The notes beneath the pieces were generated by a model. That model was not told where the DNA came from. It made no database searches and saw nothing but the letters and a program-made list of their open reading frames with translations. Position numbers and translations under genes: made by a program. Shown here piece after piece: positions 1 through 8,737 of a stretch of DNA of 64,000 nucleotides (positions are counted from its first letter, which is position 1; each line of letters begins with the position of its first letter). Origin of the DNA: Hymenobacter siberiensis (GTDB lineage Bacteria; Bacteroidota; Bacteroidia; Cytophagales; Hymenobacteraceae); contig NZ_JAHLZY020000001.1 in the NCBI RefSeq assembly GCF_018967865.2, positions 4,030,001-4,094,000 of the forward strand, written 5' to 3'.

Positions 1-141
1 GGCGACCGCAAAAGCCAGCGCGAAGGCTGGCCCGCCGGTAAAGGCGACGTGCCCCAGTCGTGGGCCGCCGCGCAGCAGGAACAGCAAGCCGCCTCCGATG
101 CCGCCGCGCCACCGGAGCAAGCGGGAAAAGCTGCCGGCTGA
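1..141 (+). CDS. C-terminal end of an unidentified protein (partial)
   Basis: Frame 1 is open from the first base to a TGA at 139-141, giving 46 residues rich in Ala, Gln, Lys and Gly. The start lies upstream of the window. The tail looks disordered and shows no recognisable domain, so no function can be assigned. Codon use is GC-rich like the neighbours, which supports real coding. It could also be a chance open frame. Confidence 0.45.
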   Translation, partial: GDRKSQREGWPAGKGDVPQSWAAAQQEQQAASDAAAPPEQAGKAAG

Positions 142-244
142 AGCCTGCCCCCTACCCGCAACAGGCCCGCCGATGCGACCCGAATAAACCGGGGCCGAGC
201 GCGGCCACGTATCAACGGGTACCATACACTTCTATTTTTACTGC

Positions 245-1126
245 ATGCTTGAGATTCACCGCACCTTTAATTTGCTTTCCAACAAGGTTATGAGCTGGGT
301 GGAGCAGTTTATCCTACTGCTGCCCAACCTGTTCATTACTATACTGGTCCTCACGGCCACGGTATTTGCCGCCCGGCTCACGCGGCGGGCACTGGCCAGC
401 GTGCTGCCCCGGATGTCGCCGGGGGCTGTCACGCTGCATAGCCTCATCAGCACGCTGGCGTATGTGGCGGTGCTGCTGGTGGGTATCTTTTTCGGGCTCG
501 AAGTGCTGGGGCTCGATAAAACGGTAACGTCGCTGCTGGCCGGCGTGGGGATTATTGGCCTGGCGCTGGGCTTTGCGTTTCAGGACATTGCGGCCAACTT
601 CATCAGCGGCATCATCATCGCCGTGCAGCGCCCTTTCACGGTGGGCGACGTGATTCAGACCGATGCCTTTTTTGGCACCATCGAGTGCATCAACCTGCGC
701 ACGCTCGACCTGCGCCAGGTAACCGGCGAGCTGGTGCGTATGCCCAACCGCAAGGTGTTCGAAAGCGCCGTGACCAACTACAGCGTCACCACCCGCCGCC
801 GCGTGGACGTGGAGTGCGGCGTGGCCTACCGCTCCGACCTGGACCAAGTGCGCGCCGTGGTGCTGGCCGCGATGGAAGATTTCCCTGAGCTGCTCACCGA
901 GCAACCGCCGCAGGTAATGTTCACCGGCTTTGCCGACAGCGCCATCACGTTCAGCCTGCGCTTCTGGATTCCGTACCGCCGGCAGGTCGACTACGTGGGG
1001 GCCAAGAGCGAGGCCATTATGCGCATTAAGCGAGCCTTCGACGCGGCCGGCATCGTTATCCCCTTCCCCATGCGCACCCTGGAATTGCCGGCCGAAGTGC
1101 TGGCCCGCCTGGGCGGCGCCGTGTAG
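245..1126 (+). CDS. Mechanosensitive ion channel, MscS family
   Basis: This 293-residue protein has the small MscS layout. N-terminal hydrophobic helices (about residues 16-45 and 65-90) are followed by the Gly/Ala-rich pore helix (GVGIIGLALGFAFQD, about 98-112) and a beta domain (FTVGDVIQ onward). The C-terminal alpha/beta domain ends in IPFPMRTLEL. Such channels open under membrane tension and release solutes during hypo-osmotic shock. Two starts are possible, ATG 245 and ATG 290; I kept 245 because the residues before MSW look like part of the first amphipathic segment. It lies upstream of trehalose genes, which fits osmotic stress, but no operon is evident. Confidence 0.9.
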   Translation: MLEIHRTFNLLSNKVMSWVEQFILLLPNLFITILVLTATVFAARLTRRALASVLPRMSPGAVTLHSLISTLAYVAVLLVGIFFGLEVLGLDKTVTSLLAGVGIIGLALGFAFQDIAANFISGIIIAVQRPFTVGDVIQTDAFFGTIECINLRTLDLRQVTGELVRMPNRKVFESAVTNYSVTTRRRVDVECGVAYRSDLDQVRAVVLAAMEDFPELLTEQPPQVMFTGFADSAITFSLRFWIPYRRQVDYVGAKSEAIMRIKRAFDAAGIVIPFPMRTLELPAEVLARLGGAV

Positions 1127-1135
1127 CCATATAGC

Positions 1136-1201
1136 GAAGCTGTTTAGAAAGTCGCATTGCGCCGGTCCGACCGCCCTAGGGCGGTCGGACCGGCGCAATG
1201 C
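1136..1201. repeat. Intergenic palindrome with half of the TTTAGAAAGTC frame
   Basis: Positions 1154-1201 form a perfect 48-bp palindrome centred on CCTAGG, with arms containing GCGCCGGTCCGACCGCC. It is preceded at 1136-1153 by CTGTTTAGAAAGTC, the outer module of related elements at 3173, 6452, 16735 and 18274. The matching right outer arm is missing here. It follows the mscS stop directly and could act as a transcription terminator, although no T-run follows. Confidence 0.85.
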
Positions 1202-1316
1202 ACCGGAGCTACACGCGGGTCAGCGCTCCAACCACAACCCCAGCCCCCCGAACGGGGTACCCTATAAGGAACTAGCCCCGCACCGCGGGGCCCACGCATA
1301 CCAACTCCGCAACCTG

Positions 1317-3104
1317 ATGACGAAACATACCTATGACATGGGCCTGATTGGCAATTGCGCCTTTCTGGGCCTCATTGGCACCGATACGGCCGTGCGCTGG
1401 CTTTGCTGGCCGCGCTTCGACAGCAGCTTTGTGTTTGGCAGCCTGCTCGATGAGGACAAGGGCGGTGAGTACAGCATCCGGCCCGCCGCCGGCATTACCG
1501 GGCCGGGCCGGCAGTATTACCAGCCCAACACCAACGTGCTGTGTACCGAAATCGAAACCGAGGACGGCCGCTACCGCGTCACCGACTTCGCGCCCCGCTT
1601 CCCGCAGTATGAGCGGTATTATAAGCCGCTGATGTTTATCCGGAAGGTGGAGCCGCTGAGTGGCGCGCCCCGTATCCGGGTGGCCTGCCGGCCGGTGGGC
1701 AAGTACGGCGAGCTCGCCCTCACGCCCCGCCGCAGCTCTAACCACATTGCCTTTCTGGGTCTGGAAGAGGAAATCCGCCTCACCACCAATATCCCGCTCA
1801 CTTACATTTTCGACGAGGAAGATTTCGTGCTGAACGAAACCAAGTACCTCGTGCTCACCTACGGCGCGCCTTTGGAAGCTCCCCTGGAAAGCACTGCCGA
1901 GCGGTTTCTGCTGGCCACCGCCGCCTACTGGCGCGACTGGGTGAAGAGCACCAGTATCGGCAGCTTCCACCAAGAGCAGGTCATTCGCTCGGCCCTGGCC
2001 CTGAAAATCCATCAGTACGAAGACACCGGGGCCGTGATTGCGGCCAGCACCACCAGCCTGCCCGAAGCCCCCGGCAGCACCCGTAACTGGGACTACCGCT
2101 TCTGCTGGATGCGCGACACGTACTACATCCTCACGGCCTTCAACAACATCGGCCACTTTGAGGAGTTGGAGCGGTATTTCCACTTCATTGCCAATATCAG
2201 CACCAAGGTGAAGGATAAGTTTCAGCCGCTGTATGGCATCGGCGGGGCCTCGGAGCTGACGGAAACGGAACTGCCGCTGGCCGGCTACCTCGGCAACCAG
2301 CCGGTGCGCATCGGCAACGATGCGTACACGCACATTCAGAACGACGTGTACGGGCAGGTGCTGGTGGCGCTGCTGCCGCTGTACGTGGATAGCCGCTTCC
2401 GCGACCCCGAGCGCGTGGCCCCGCTGGGCCTGGTGGAGGAGTGCCTGCGCCTCATCGAAACCACCATGGACCAGCCCGACGCCGGCCTCTGGGAGTTCCG
2501 CCACATTGCCCAGAAGCACTGCTACACCTACCTTTTTCACTGGGCTGGCAGCCACGCCGCCCGCCGCGTGGCCCAAAGTCTGGGCGATGTCGAAATGGAA
2601 ATCCGGGCCACCGGCCTGATGGAGAAGTCCCAAACGCGTCTGGAAGAGTGCTTTAATGCCGAGCGCGGCGTGTACACCAACGCCATCGGCTCGCCGCACC
2701 TCGATGCCAGCACCATTCAGCTCATCACCATGGGCTACCTCGACCCTTCATCAGAAAAGGCCAAAAACCACCTCGTCGAGCTGGAAAAGGAGCTAATGAC
2801 GCCCGAGGGCCTGTTCTACCGCTACCGCCACCCCGACGATTTCGGCACGCCCGAAACCACGTTCCTCATCTGTTCCTTCTGGTACGTGGAGGCCCTGGCC
2901 TGCGTCGGCCGCCTCGACGAGGCCATCCGCGAGTTTGAGCACCTCACGTCCTACGCCAACCACCTCGGCCTGCTGAGCGAGGACGTGGACGCCAAAACTG
3001 GCTCGCAGTGGGGCAATTTCCCGCAGGCTTACAGCCACGTGGGGCTGGTGAATGCGGCTTACCGCATCGCTCAGCGGTTGGATAAACCGAGCTTCGTGGG
3101 CTGA
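1317..3104 (+). CDS. Glycoside hydrolase family 15 protein (trehalase/glucoamylase-like)
   Basis: A 595-residue soluble protein without a signal peptide. The N-terminal beta-sandwich begins MTKHTYDMGLIGNCAFLGLI and contains WLCWPRFDS, typical of bacterial GH15 enzymes. The catalytic (alpha/alpha)6 barrel carries RNWDYRFCWMRDTYYILTAF, and near the C-terminus SEDVDAKTGSQWGNFPQAYS includes the expected acidic residue. GH15 enzymes release glucose from alpha-glucosides; several actinobacterial and Bacteroidota members act on trehalose. With the trehalose synthase fusion at 4244-6424 nearby, trehalose or trehalose-derived sugars are the likely substrate (inference). ATG 1317 was chosen because the family's conserved N-terminus begins there; the frame is open further upstream but unlike the family and crosses the palindrome. 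Confidence 0.9.
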   Translation: MTKHTYDMGLIGNCAFLGLIGTDTAVRWLCWPRFDSSFVFGSLLDEDKGGEYSIRPAAGITGPGRQYYQPNTNVLCTEIETEDGRYRVTDFAPRFPQYERYYKPLMFIRKVEPLSGAPRIRVACRPVGKYGELALTPRRSSNHIAFLGLEEEIRLTTNIPLTYIFDEEDFVLNETKYLVLTYGAPLEAPLESTAERFLLATAAYWRDWVKSTSIGSFHQEQVIRSALALKIHQYEDTGAVIAASTTSLPEAPGSTRNWDYRFCWMRDTYYILTAFNNIGHFEELERYFHFIANISTKVKDKFQPLYGIGGASELTETELPLAGYLGNQPVRIGNDAYTHIQNDVYGQVLVALLPLYVDSRFRDPERVAPLGLVEECLRLIETTMDQPDAGLWEFRHIAQKHCYTYLFHWAGSHAARRVAQSLGDVEMEIRATGLMEKSQTRLEECFNAERGVYTNAIGSPHLDASTIQLITMGYLDPSSEKAKNHLVELEKELMTPEGLFYRYRHPDDFGTPETTFLICSFWYVEALACVGRLDEAIREFEHLTSYANHLGLLSEDVDAKTGSQWGNFPQAYSHVGLVNAAYRIAQRLDKPSFVG

Positions 3105-3120
3105 AGTGAGTAGACCAATA

Positions 3121-3164
3121 AAAAAGGACGTCCTGCTGAACTGGCTCAGCAGGACGTCCTTTTT
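3121..3164 (+). terminator. Rho-independent terminator after GH15 gene
   Basis: Arms AAAAAGGACGTCCTGCTGA and its exact complement (19 bp each) flank a 6-nt loop, ending in a run of five T. It lies 17 bp after the GH15 stop. The A-run at the left makes it usable on both strands. Confidence 0.9.
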
Positions 3165-3172
3165 GTTGGAGT

Positions 3173-3321
3173 CTGTTTAGGACGTCGCGTTATTCCGGTC
3201 CGACCGGTTGTCGTTAGCATCGGTCGCACAACCGCTGGCGGCGTTCTGGCGGCAACCGGTCGGACCGCCTAGGGCGGTCGGACCGGAGCAACGAACCAGC
3301 GCCGACTTCCTAAATAGCTTC
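3173..3321. repeat. Composite inverted repeat (TTTAG frame with GGTCGGACCG core)
   Basis: Outer arms CTGTTTAGGACGTCG at the left and CGACTTCCTAAATAGCTTC at the right are a diverged form of the TTTAGAAAGTC frame. Inside, several GGTCGGACCG/CCGGTCCGACCGG units alternate (3195-3210, 3253-3267, 3258-3286). It fills most of the 304-bp gap between the GH15 gene and the next gene. The upstream control region of the AhpD-like gene must lie in what remains (about 3322-3408). Confidence 0.8.
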
Positions 3322-3408
3322 ATGGACTGGCAATCTGCCGGACTAAAGCGGAAACGCTTATTTTGACGCAGCTTTGCGCGGCCATTCGTTGCCATTATTT
3401 CTCCTCCC

Positions 3409-4005
3409 ATGTCCCTCCCCCTCGTAGCGCCCCTGCCTCCCGATGCCAATGCCGAAGTAGCGCAGCTGGCCACTTTTTTCAACGAAACGCTGGGTTTCTG
3501 CCCCAACAGCGTGCTTACTATGCAGCACCGGCCGGCCATTGCCACGGCGTTTATTGAGCTGAATAAGGCCGTGATGGCCAACCACGGCCGCGTGAGCAGT
3601 GCCCTCAAGCGCCTCATCGGCTACGTGAGCAGCCTGGCGGCGGGTTGCCAGTACTGCCAAGCCCACACCATGCTGGCTGCCGGCCGCTACGGAGCCGAGC
3701 AGGAGCAGATGGACCACATCTGGGAATATGCCACGCACGCCGCCTTCTCGCCGGCCGAGCGCGCGGCCCTGGACTTTGCCGTGGCCGCCTCGGCCGTGCC
3801 CAACGCCGTGAACGAGGCCATTGCCAGCAACCTTCGCCAGCACTGGAACGAGGGCGAAATCGTGGAAATACTGGGCGTCGTCAGCCTCTTTGGCTACCTA
3901 AACCGCTGGAACGACTCAATGGGCACGCACCTGGAGCCCGGCGCCGTGGCCCTGGGCGAGCAGCAGCTGGCCAGCCACGGCTGGACGCCCGGCAAGCACG
4001 CCTGA
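3409..4005 (+). CDS. Carboxymuconolactone decarboxylase/AhpD-like peroxidase family protein
   Basis: A 198-residue cytoplasmic all-helical protein. The signature AAGCQYCQAHT supplies the redox pair C80 and C83 and the conserved H86 of AhpD-like alkylhydroperoxidases. These proteins reduce peroxides or act as related thiol enzymes; the substrate here cannot be told. Length matches the longer CMD-family members found as single genes in Bacteroidota. It has its own upstream gap and converges on the trehalose synthase gene, with a nested palindrome between. Confidence 0.85.
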   Translation: MSLPLVAPLPPDANAEVAQLATFFNETLGFCPNSVLTMQHRPAIATAFIELNKAVMANHGRVSSALKRLIGYVSSLAAGCQYCQAHTMLAAGRYGAEQEQMDHIWEYATHAAFSPAERAALDFAVAASAVPNAVNEAIASNLRQHWNEGEIVEILGVVSLFGYLNRWNDSMGTHLEPGAVALGEQQLASHGWTPGKHA

Positions 4006-4010
4006 ACGGT

Positions 4011-4236
4011 GTAGAGACGCGACACCTCGCGTCTCATCGTTGAACGAAGGCTGGCCATTTGACGCAGCCAATGAGCTAAACGCACTGATTCAACCAGCGT
4101 GTAAACGACATCAGCAACGAATAGAGACGTGAAGTATCACGCCTCTATTCGTTGCTGATGTCGTTTGTATCCGTCATGGTTTTGGTCGTTCAACTCGAAT
4201 TGTTCAACGACGCGACGCGAAGTGTCGCGTCTCTAC
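4011..4236. repeat. Nested inverted repeat between convergent genes
   Basis: Outer arms 4011-4033 (GTAGAGACGCGACAC...) and 4214-4236 are complementary at 22 of 23 positions. Within them is a perfect 24-bp hairpin, 4103-4126 with 4143-4166, starting AAACGACATCAGCAACGAAT, whose loop contains a further CGTGA/TCACG pair. The unit AGAGACG(C/T)GA occurs in both layers. It spans the whole gap between convergent genes and could terminate both. Confidence 0.85.
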
Positions 4237-4243
4237 CTCGTTA

Positions 4244-6424
4244 TCACACAATCAATTGTCGCAGGAGCTTCCGCACATCCGTGGGCGAGGCGATGTGGAA
4301 GCGGGCGGCCGAGTGTTGGGCCTGACCCACGCGCACGGTGTAGGCTTCGGGCGGCAAGGCACGGAAGGTATCCTCGTCGGTGCGGTCGTCGCCGATGGCC
4401 AGCATGAAGCCGGGCTCGTATTGGCCCAGCCAGCGCACGGCCGCTGTGCCTTTGTTGATGCCGGCATTCTTGATTTCGAGCACTTTATTGCCTTCCAGCA
4501 CCTGCAAATCGGTGTTGGCGGTGATGAAGCTGAGGTGGCTGAGCAACTCGCGGGCGCGTACCGGGCCCAGCTCGGCATCGGCGCGGCGGTAGTGCCAGAC
4601 AAGCGAGTAGTCCTTCTCCTCGATGAAGGAGCCGGCGGTGCGGGCCACGTACACTTCCAGCACCGGGCGCAGCTCGCGCTTCCAGTCGTTGCGCAGGGGT
4701 TGGAACAGCTCCCATTCGGTCGCTTCGGCCCCGCGCAGCCACACGCCGTGCTCGGCAATGAAGTGCAGCGGCAGGTGGCCCAGCCACTTTTGCAGGGTGT
4801 TACGGTCGCGGCCCGAAATCACCACCACGCGGTTCTGCGGGTTGTCGGTGAGGGCACGCAGCAGCAGGCGCAGCTCCTGGTCGGGGGCGGCGCGGGTGGG
4901 GTCGGGGTGGAAGGGCACGAGCGTACCGTCGTAGTCGAGCAGCAGCAGGCGCTGCTCGGCAGCGTGGTAATCGGCCAGCAGCATGGCGGTGGCGGCTTCG
5001 TCGAGGTTGGCCGTGGCCAGGGTTTCTTGCTTCATCTTGGTATAGGCCAGCTGGTTCATAAAAAGTTTGGTCCAGGCAAACACGTTGTAGCGCTGCACCA
5101 GCGCCTGCATGTTGCGCATGCGGCGTTCCTGCTCGTCGTCGGGCATCACCAGGGCCTCGTGCAGGGATTCGGCTAGGGCGCGGGTGTCGGTCGGGTTGAT
5201 GATGAGGGCATCGGACAGCTCGCGGGCCGCGCCGGCGCGCTCGCTCAAGATGAGCACGCCCCGATGGTCGAGCCGGCTGGCCACGTACTCCTTGGCTACC
5301 AAGTTCATGCCGTCGCGCAGAGGCGTTACCAGGCCCACGTCGGCCATGGCATAAAGTGCCGCCAGCTCGGGCAACGGAAACGAGCGGTAGAAGTAGTGCA
5401 CCGGGCTCCAGCTGATGGTGCGGTACTGGGCGTTGATGCGGCCCACCAGTTCATCGACCTCCTCTTTTAGCGACGCATATTGCGCTACCTGGTCGCGCGA
5501 GGGCACCACCACCATAATCAGGCTCACTTGCCCGCGCCACTCGGGATAGCGCTCCAGCAGCTCATTAAAGGCCCGCAGGCGCTGCGGAATGCCCTTGGTG
5601 TAGTCCAGGCGGTCGATGCTGAGGATGACGCGGGTGTTGCCCAGCGCCTGCCGGTACTCGGCCGTGTGGGCCTGCGCTTCTTCCGAAGCGGCGGCCGTGG
5701 CGTAGCGCTCGTAGTCGATGCCCATCGGGAAAGCATCGACGCGCACGGTGTGGCTGGGCGTCTCAATCTGGCCGTTCTGGTTGGGCAGGCCCAGCTGCTG
5801 CGATACCGCGCTGAGGAAGTGGCGCATGTAGCCAAAGGTGTGAAAGCCAATCAAATCGGCCCCCAGCATGCCGCGCAGCAGCTCCGTGCGCCAGGGCAGC
5901 ACCCGAATCAGCTCGTACGACGGAAACGGGATGTGCAGGAAGAAGCCGATGGTGGCCCGGGGCCGGGCGCGGCGCAGCAGCTCGGGCAGCAGCAGCAGCT
6001 GGTAATCGTGCACCCAGATAATGTCGTCGGGGCCGGACTGGGCCAGCACGGCCTTGCAAAATTTCTCGTTCACGGCCACGTAGGCGTCCCAGTGCTCGTC
6101 GACGTAAGTAGAAAACTCGGTGAAATAATGAAAAGTGGGCCAGAGCGTGGAGTTGCTGAAACCCTCGTAATAGTCCCTGATTTCGTCTTCGGTGAGGAAA
6201 ACCGGGGCCATGTTGTCGGCGTGCAGCTCCTGGGTAATGAAGCTTTCCTCGGATTCGTCGTGCACAAACAGGCCGGGCCAGCCCACCCACACGTTGTCGC
6301 CCTGGCGATAGATGGAGCCCAGGCCAGTGGCCAAGCCGCCCTCGCTGGGCTGAAAAGTGAGGCCGTCGTCGGTACGCTGAACTTTGGTGGGAAGACGGTT
6401 AGAAACAATAATCGTTTTTGACAT
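4244..6424 (-). CDS. Bifunctional trehalose-6-phosphate synthase/phosphatase (OtsA-OtsB fusion)
   Basis: A 726-residue fusion. Residues 1-470 are a GT20 glycosyltransferase that joins UDP-glucose to glucose-6-phosphate: SNRLP at 8-12, EGGLATGLGS at 28-37, WVHDYQ at 137-142, HIPFPS at 164-169, DRLDYTKGI at 271-279 and LRDGMNLVAKEY at 369-380. Residues about 490-726 are a HAD-type phosphatase (LLLDYDGTLVPF at 494-505, VVISGR, and GDDRTDEDTF) that releases trehalose. Both active sites look intact. It is convergent with the AhpD-like gene and followed by the nested palindrome. Together with the GH15 enzyme this gives both synthesis and probable breakdown of trehalose. Confidence 0.95.
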   Translation of the reverse strand: MSKTIIVSNRLPTKVQRTDDGLTFQPSEGGLATGLGSIYRQGDNVWVGWPGLFVHDESEESFITQELHADNMAPVFLTEDEIRDYYEGFSNSTLWPTFHYFTEFSTYVDEHWDAYVAVNEKFCKAVLAQSGPDDIIWVHDYQLLLLPELLRRARPRATIGFFLHIPFPSYELIRVLPWRTELLRGMLGADLIGFHTFGYMRHFLSAVSQQLGLPNQNGQIETPSHTVRVDAFPMGIDYERYATAAASEEAQAHTAEYRQALGNTRVILSIDRLDYTKGIPQRLRAFNELLERYPEWRGQVSLIMVVVPSRDQVAQYASLKEEVDELVGRINAQYRTISWSPVHYFYRSFPLPELAALYAMADVGLVTPLRDGMNLVAKEYVASRLDHRGVLILSERAGAARELSDALIINPTDTRALAESLHEALVMPDDEQERRMRNMQALVQRYNVFAWTKLFMNQLAYTKMKQETLATANLDEAATAMLLADYHAAEQRLLLLDYDGTLVPFHPDPTRAAPDQELRLLLRALTDNPQNRVVVISGRDRNTLQKWLGHLPLHFIAEHGVWLRGAEATEWELFQPLRNDWKRELRPVLEVYVARTAGSFIEEKDYSLVWHYRRADAELGPVRARELLSHLSFITANTDLQVLEGNKVLEIKNAGINKGTAAVRWLGQYEPGFMLAIGDDRTDEDTFRALPPEAYTVRVGQAQHSAARFHIASPTDVRKLLRQLIV

Positions 6425-6451
6425 AGCAGAAGGGCTGAATCAGCCAAAGGA

Positions 6452-6598
6452 GTTGTTTAGAAAGTCACAAAAGGTACTCAAACGGTCATGCAGCGCGCAG
6501 CGAAGCATCTTGCTCGCATCGTTGAACGGGCCTGACGATGCGAGCAAGATGTTTTGCTGCGCGCTGCATGACCGTTCGGGGACTTTCTAAACAGCTTC
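6452..6598. repeat. Mosaic composite inverted repeat
   Basis: Left end GTTTAGAAAGTC and right end GACTTTCTAAAC form the outer pair. The inner part has CATGCAGCGCGCAGCGAAGC paired with a near-complement, and a central GATGCGAGCAAGATG hairpin. The left 55 nt (6454-6508) are identical to 18279-18333, while the right end from GCATGACCGTTCGGGG onward is identical to the right arm at 16776-16803. The arms therefore mismatch in the middle, as expected for a recombinant. Confidence 0.9.
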
Positions 6599-6665
6599 AA
6601 AGACAGAACGCGAGAAAAAAAGGAGCGGGCGGAAGCCCGTTTTAATTATCAGTGTGGCAGGACCA

Positions 6666-6759
6666 CCGGTCTGACCGCCCCAGGCGGTCAGACCGGTTGA
6701 AGTGAGGTCGAAATCGTTGTTACAACAACCAGTCAGACCGCCTGGGGCGGTCAGACCGG
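6666..6759. repeat. Two copies of the GGTCTGACCGCC palindrome
   Basis: 6666-6696 is a palindrome with 14-bp arms CCGGTCTGACCGCC and GGCGGTCAGACCGG. 6729-6759 is a second, imperfect copy with the same right arm. The class resembles the GGTCGGACCG cores at 1154 and 3195. The second copy overlaps the last codons and the TGA of the DUF202 gene, so the repeat forms part of that coding sequence. With the element at 6452 these account for most of the 326-bp gap 6425-6750. Confidence 0.85.
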
Positions 6760-7071
6760 AGCCAGTGAAGCATACGCGGCTTCACGTACCTGCCGGGCCC
6801 GCAATGCGGCGTTGATGCGGCGGTACTTGGTCCGAAACCGGACCCAGCCCAGCGCCACCAGGGCCAGCCCAAATGGGATGAAAAAGGCCCCAATCCACAC
6901 AAAAACATACTCCCGAAAGAAATTAATTAGCGACAGGCCCGCAATCACCAGCGCCATGCCCGTGCGCAGGTACGCCAGCCAGGTACGCTCGTTGGCCAGG
7001 TTGGTGCGCTCCAACGCCAGCTCGTCGCGGAGGGTGAGGTGGGGAGCAGGCAGCGGAGGCAAAGTGGGCAT
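6751..7071 (-). CDS. DUF202 family small membrane protein
   Basis: A 106-residue protein with the DUF202 signature LALERTNLANERTWLAYLRTG (shown here as LERTNLANERTWLAYLRT, about residues 15-32), followed by two membrane helices (ALVIAGLSLINFF and VWIGAFFIPFGLALVALGW) and a basic tail. Function is unknown. It is the last gene of the minus-strand efflux cluster. ATG 7071 was chosen: it leaves a 106-bp gap to the TolC-like gene and gives the usual family length; ATG 7101 is an alternative. Its TGA and last residues lie inside a palindromic repeat. Confidence 0.8.
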   Translation of the reverse strand: MPTLPPLPAPHLTLRDELALERTNLANERTWLAYLRTGMALVIAGLSLINFFREYVFVWIGAFFIPFGLALVALGWVRFRTKYRRINAALRARQVREAAYASLAPV

Positions 7072-7177
7072 AGGAAAAAGGGTATACGGGATATTGGCCA
7101 TCAGAAACGGATTGCCCACGCTTTTGCCGGCGCGTGCTGGTAGCATACGCAGGCAAAAGCGTGGGCAAATCAGGCGG

Positions 7178-8683
7178 TTACTGCGCGGCCGTCCAGCCGC
7201 CGCCGAGGGCGCGGTATAGGTCAATCAGCAGCAGGAACTGCTGGCGGCGGGCGGCCGTCAGGTTCAGCTCGGCATCGAGCACGCTGCGCTGGGCGGTGAT
7301 GACTTCGATGTAGGTGGCGTAGTTGGCGCGGTAGAGGTCGTTGGCCGTGGCCACGGCATTGGTGAGGGCGTTGACCTCTTGCTGGCGCAGGTCGGCTACT
7401 TCGCGGTAGTTTTCGAGGCCGCGCAGGTTGGTAGTCACTTCCTCAAAGCCGATTTGAATGTTTTTTTGGTAGTTGAGGTAGGCGGCGCGCTGTTCGGCGG
7501 CGCTACGGGCATAGTTGGCCCGCACGGCGCTGCGGTTGAATACCGGGGCGGCCACGCCGGCCAGCAGGCCGTAGGCCAGCGAGCCGGGCGCACTAAAGAG
7601 CAGAGCCGGCGTGTAGGCATTCACGCCGAGGTAGGGCCCCAGCGTGAGCGAGGGCAGGAAGGCGGCGCGGGCGGCGGCCACGTCGGCGCGGGCGGCGGTG
7701 AGCTGGAGCTCGGCCTGCTGCACATCGGGCCGGCGCAGGAGCATGGTGGCAGGCAGGCCAGCCGATACCGCAGCGGGCACCGCCTGCATGGTGAGGGCCC
7801 GGCCGCGCCGAATGGGCTGCGGGTAGCGGCCCAACAGGCGGTTGATGGTGTTCTCGGCGGCGGCAATGCGCTGGCGAGCCTCAGCCGCCAGGCTGCGGGT
7901 GCGCAGCAGCTGGGCGGCAAACTGCTGCACGGCTAGCTCGGTGGCCCGCCCACCCAGCTTCTGGATTTTCACCACTTCGAGGGCCCGCTCCTGGTAGGCG
8001 CGGTTTTTTTCGAGCACGGCCAACTGGTTGTCGTAGGTCAGCAGCTCGTAGTAGCCGCTGGCCACCTGGGCTACCAACGCAGTTTGCACCAGGCGTCGGC
8101 CCTGCTCAGTGGCCAGCAAGCGGGCGTAGGCGGCCTTGCGACGGCTGCGCAGCTTGCCCCAGAGGTCAATCTCCCAGGTGCTGCGGAAGCCCACAAACAG
8201 GTCGGGCACGAGGCTGGGCAGGCGGCGGCCGTCGTTGGTGTCGGTGTTGCCCACGCCGCTGTAGTCGGCAAACTTATCGAGGCTGCCCACACCGCCGGCG
8301 CTCACCTGCGGGTACAGGGCACCCCGGGCGGCCAGCAGGCCGGCGCGGGCCTGCTCCACCCGTTGCAGGGCAATGGCGAGGTCGGGGTTGGCACGGAGGG
8401 CGGTGTCGATGAGGGAAACCAGGGCTGAGTCGGCGAAGAATCGCTGCCAGTCGAGCCGGGCGATGGTGGCGGTGTCGGTGGCCGGGTTCTGAAAGGCGGT
8501 GGGGACGGCCGTGGCGCGGGGCTGGGTGACGAGGGGGAGGGAGGCAGTGCAGCTTGTTAAGAAAAGCAGGAGGCCACCTAACGTTCGCCTCACCCCCCGG
8601 CCCCCTCTCCGCTGGAAAGGGGGAGCCTGACGACTCGTTGTTGAGTTTGTATCAGAAAAAAGGAATGAGTGAATCAGAGACAT
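7178..8683 (-). CDS. TolC/NodT-type outer membrane efflux lipoprotein
   Basis: A 501-residue outer membrane factor with two repeated coiled-coil halves, including RADVAAARAAFLPSLTLG. It has a lipoprotein signal LGGLLLFLTSC, with Cys as the lipid site. It forms the exit duct for the adjacent RND pump. The listed ATG (8683) places 44 residues before that Cys, and part of the extra stretch (8588-8627) is a dispersed repeat. A GTG at 8593 would give a more typical 15-residue signal (VRRTLGGLLLFLTSC), so the true start is uncertain. It is co-directional with the pump 96 bp upstream. Confidence 0.9.
   Translation of the reverse strand: MSLIHSFLFSDTNSTTSRQAPPFQRRGGRGVRRTLGGLLLFLTSCTASLPLVTQPRATAVPTAFQNPATDTATIARLDWQRFFADSALVSLIDTALRANPDLAIALQRVEQARAGLLAARGALYPQVSAGGVGSLDKFADYSGVGNTDTNDGRRLPSLVPDLFVGFRSTWEIDLWGKLRSRRKAAYARLLATEQGRRLVQTALVAQVASGYYELLTYDNQLAVLEKNRAYQERALEVVKIQKLGGRATELAVQQFAAQLLRTRSLAAEARQRIAAAENTINRLLGRYPQPIRRGRALTMQAVPAAVSAGLPATMLLRRPDVQQAELQLTAARADVAAARAAFLPSLTLGPYLGVNAYTPALLFSAPGSLAYGLLAGVAAPVFNRSAVRANYARSAAEQRAAYLNYQKNIQIGFEEVTTNLRGLENYREVADLRQQEVNALTNAVATANDLYRANYATYIEVITAQRSVLDAELNLTAARRQQFLLLIDLYRALGGGWTAAQ
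8588..8627. repeat. CTCACCCCCCGGCCCCCTCTCC repeat, left copy
   Basis: This stretch is the imperfect complement of 8738-8779; both contain CACCCCCCGGCCCCCTCTC or its complement. The left copy lies in the apparent N-terminal coding region of the TolC-like gene. The pair encloses 110 bp covering that gene's predicted start and could fold into a large hairpin in the pump-channel mRNA. Confidence 0.75.
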
Positions 8684-8737
8684 AAATCAGTTTTAGTTTT
8701 CTATTGCACAAGCTGAAGCATGTGCTACAAGTCGTCT

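Noticed and set aside
930-1316. Upstream extension of the GH15 frame
   Set aside because: It overlaps the mscS gene and a palindrome; the conserved family start is at ATG 1317.
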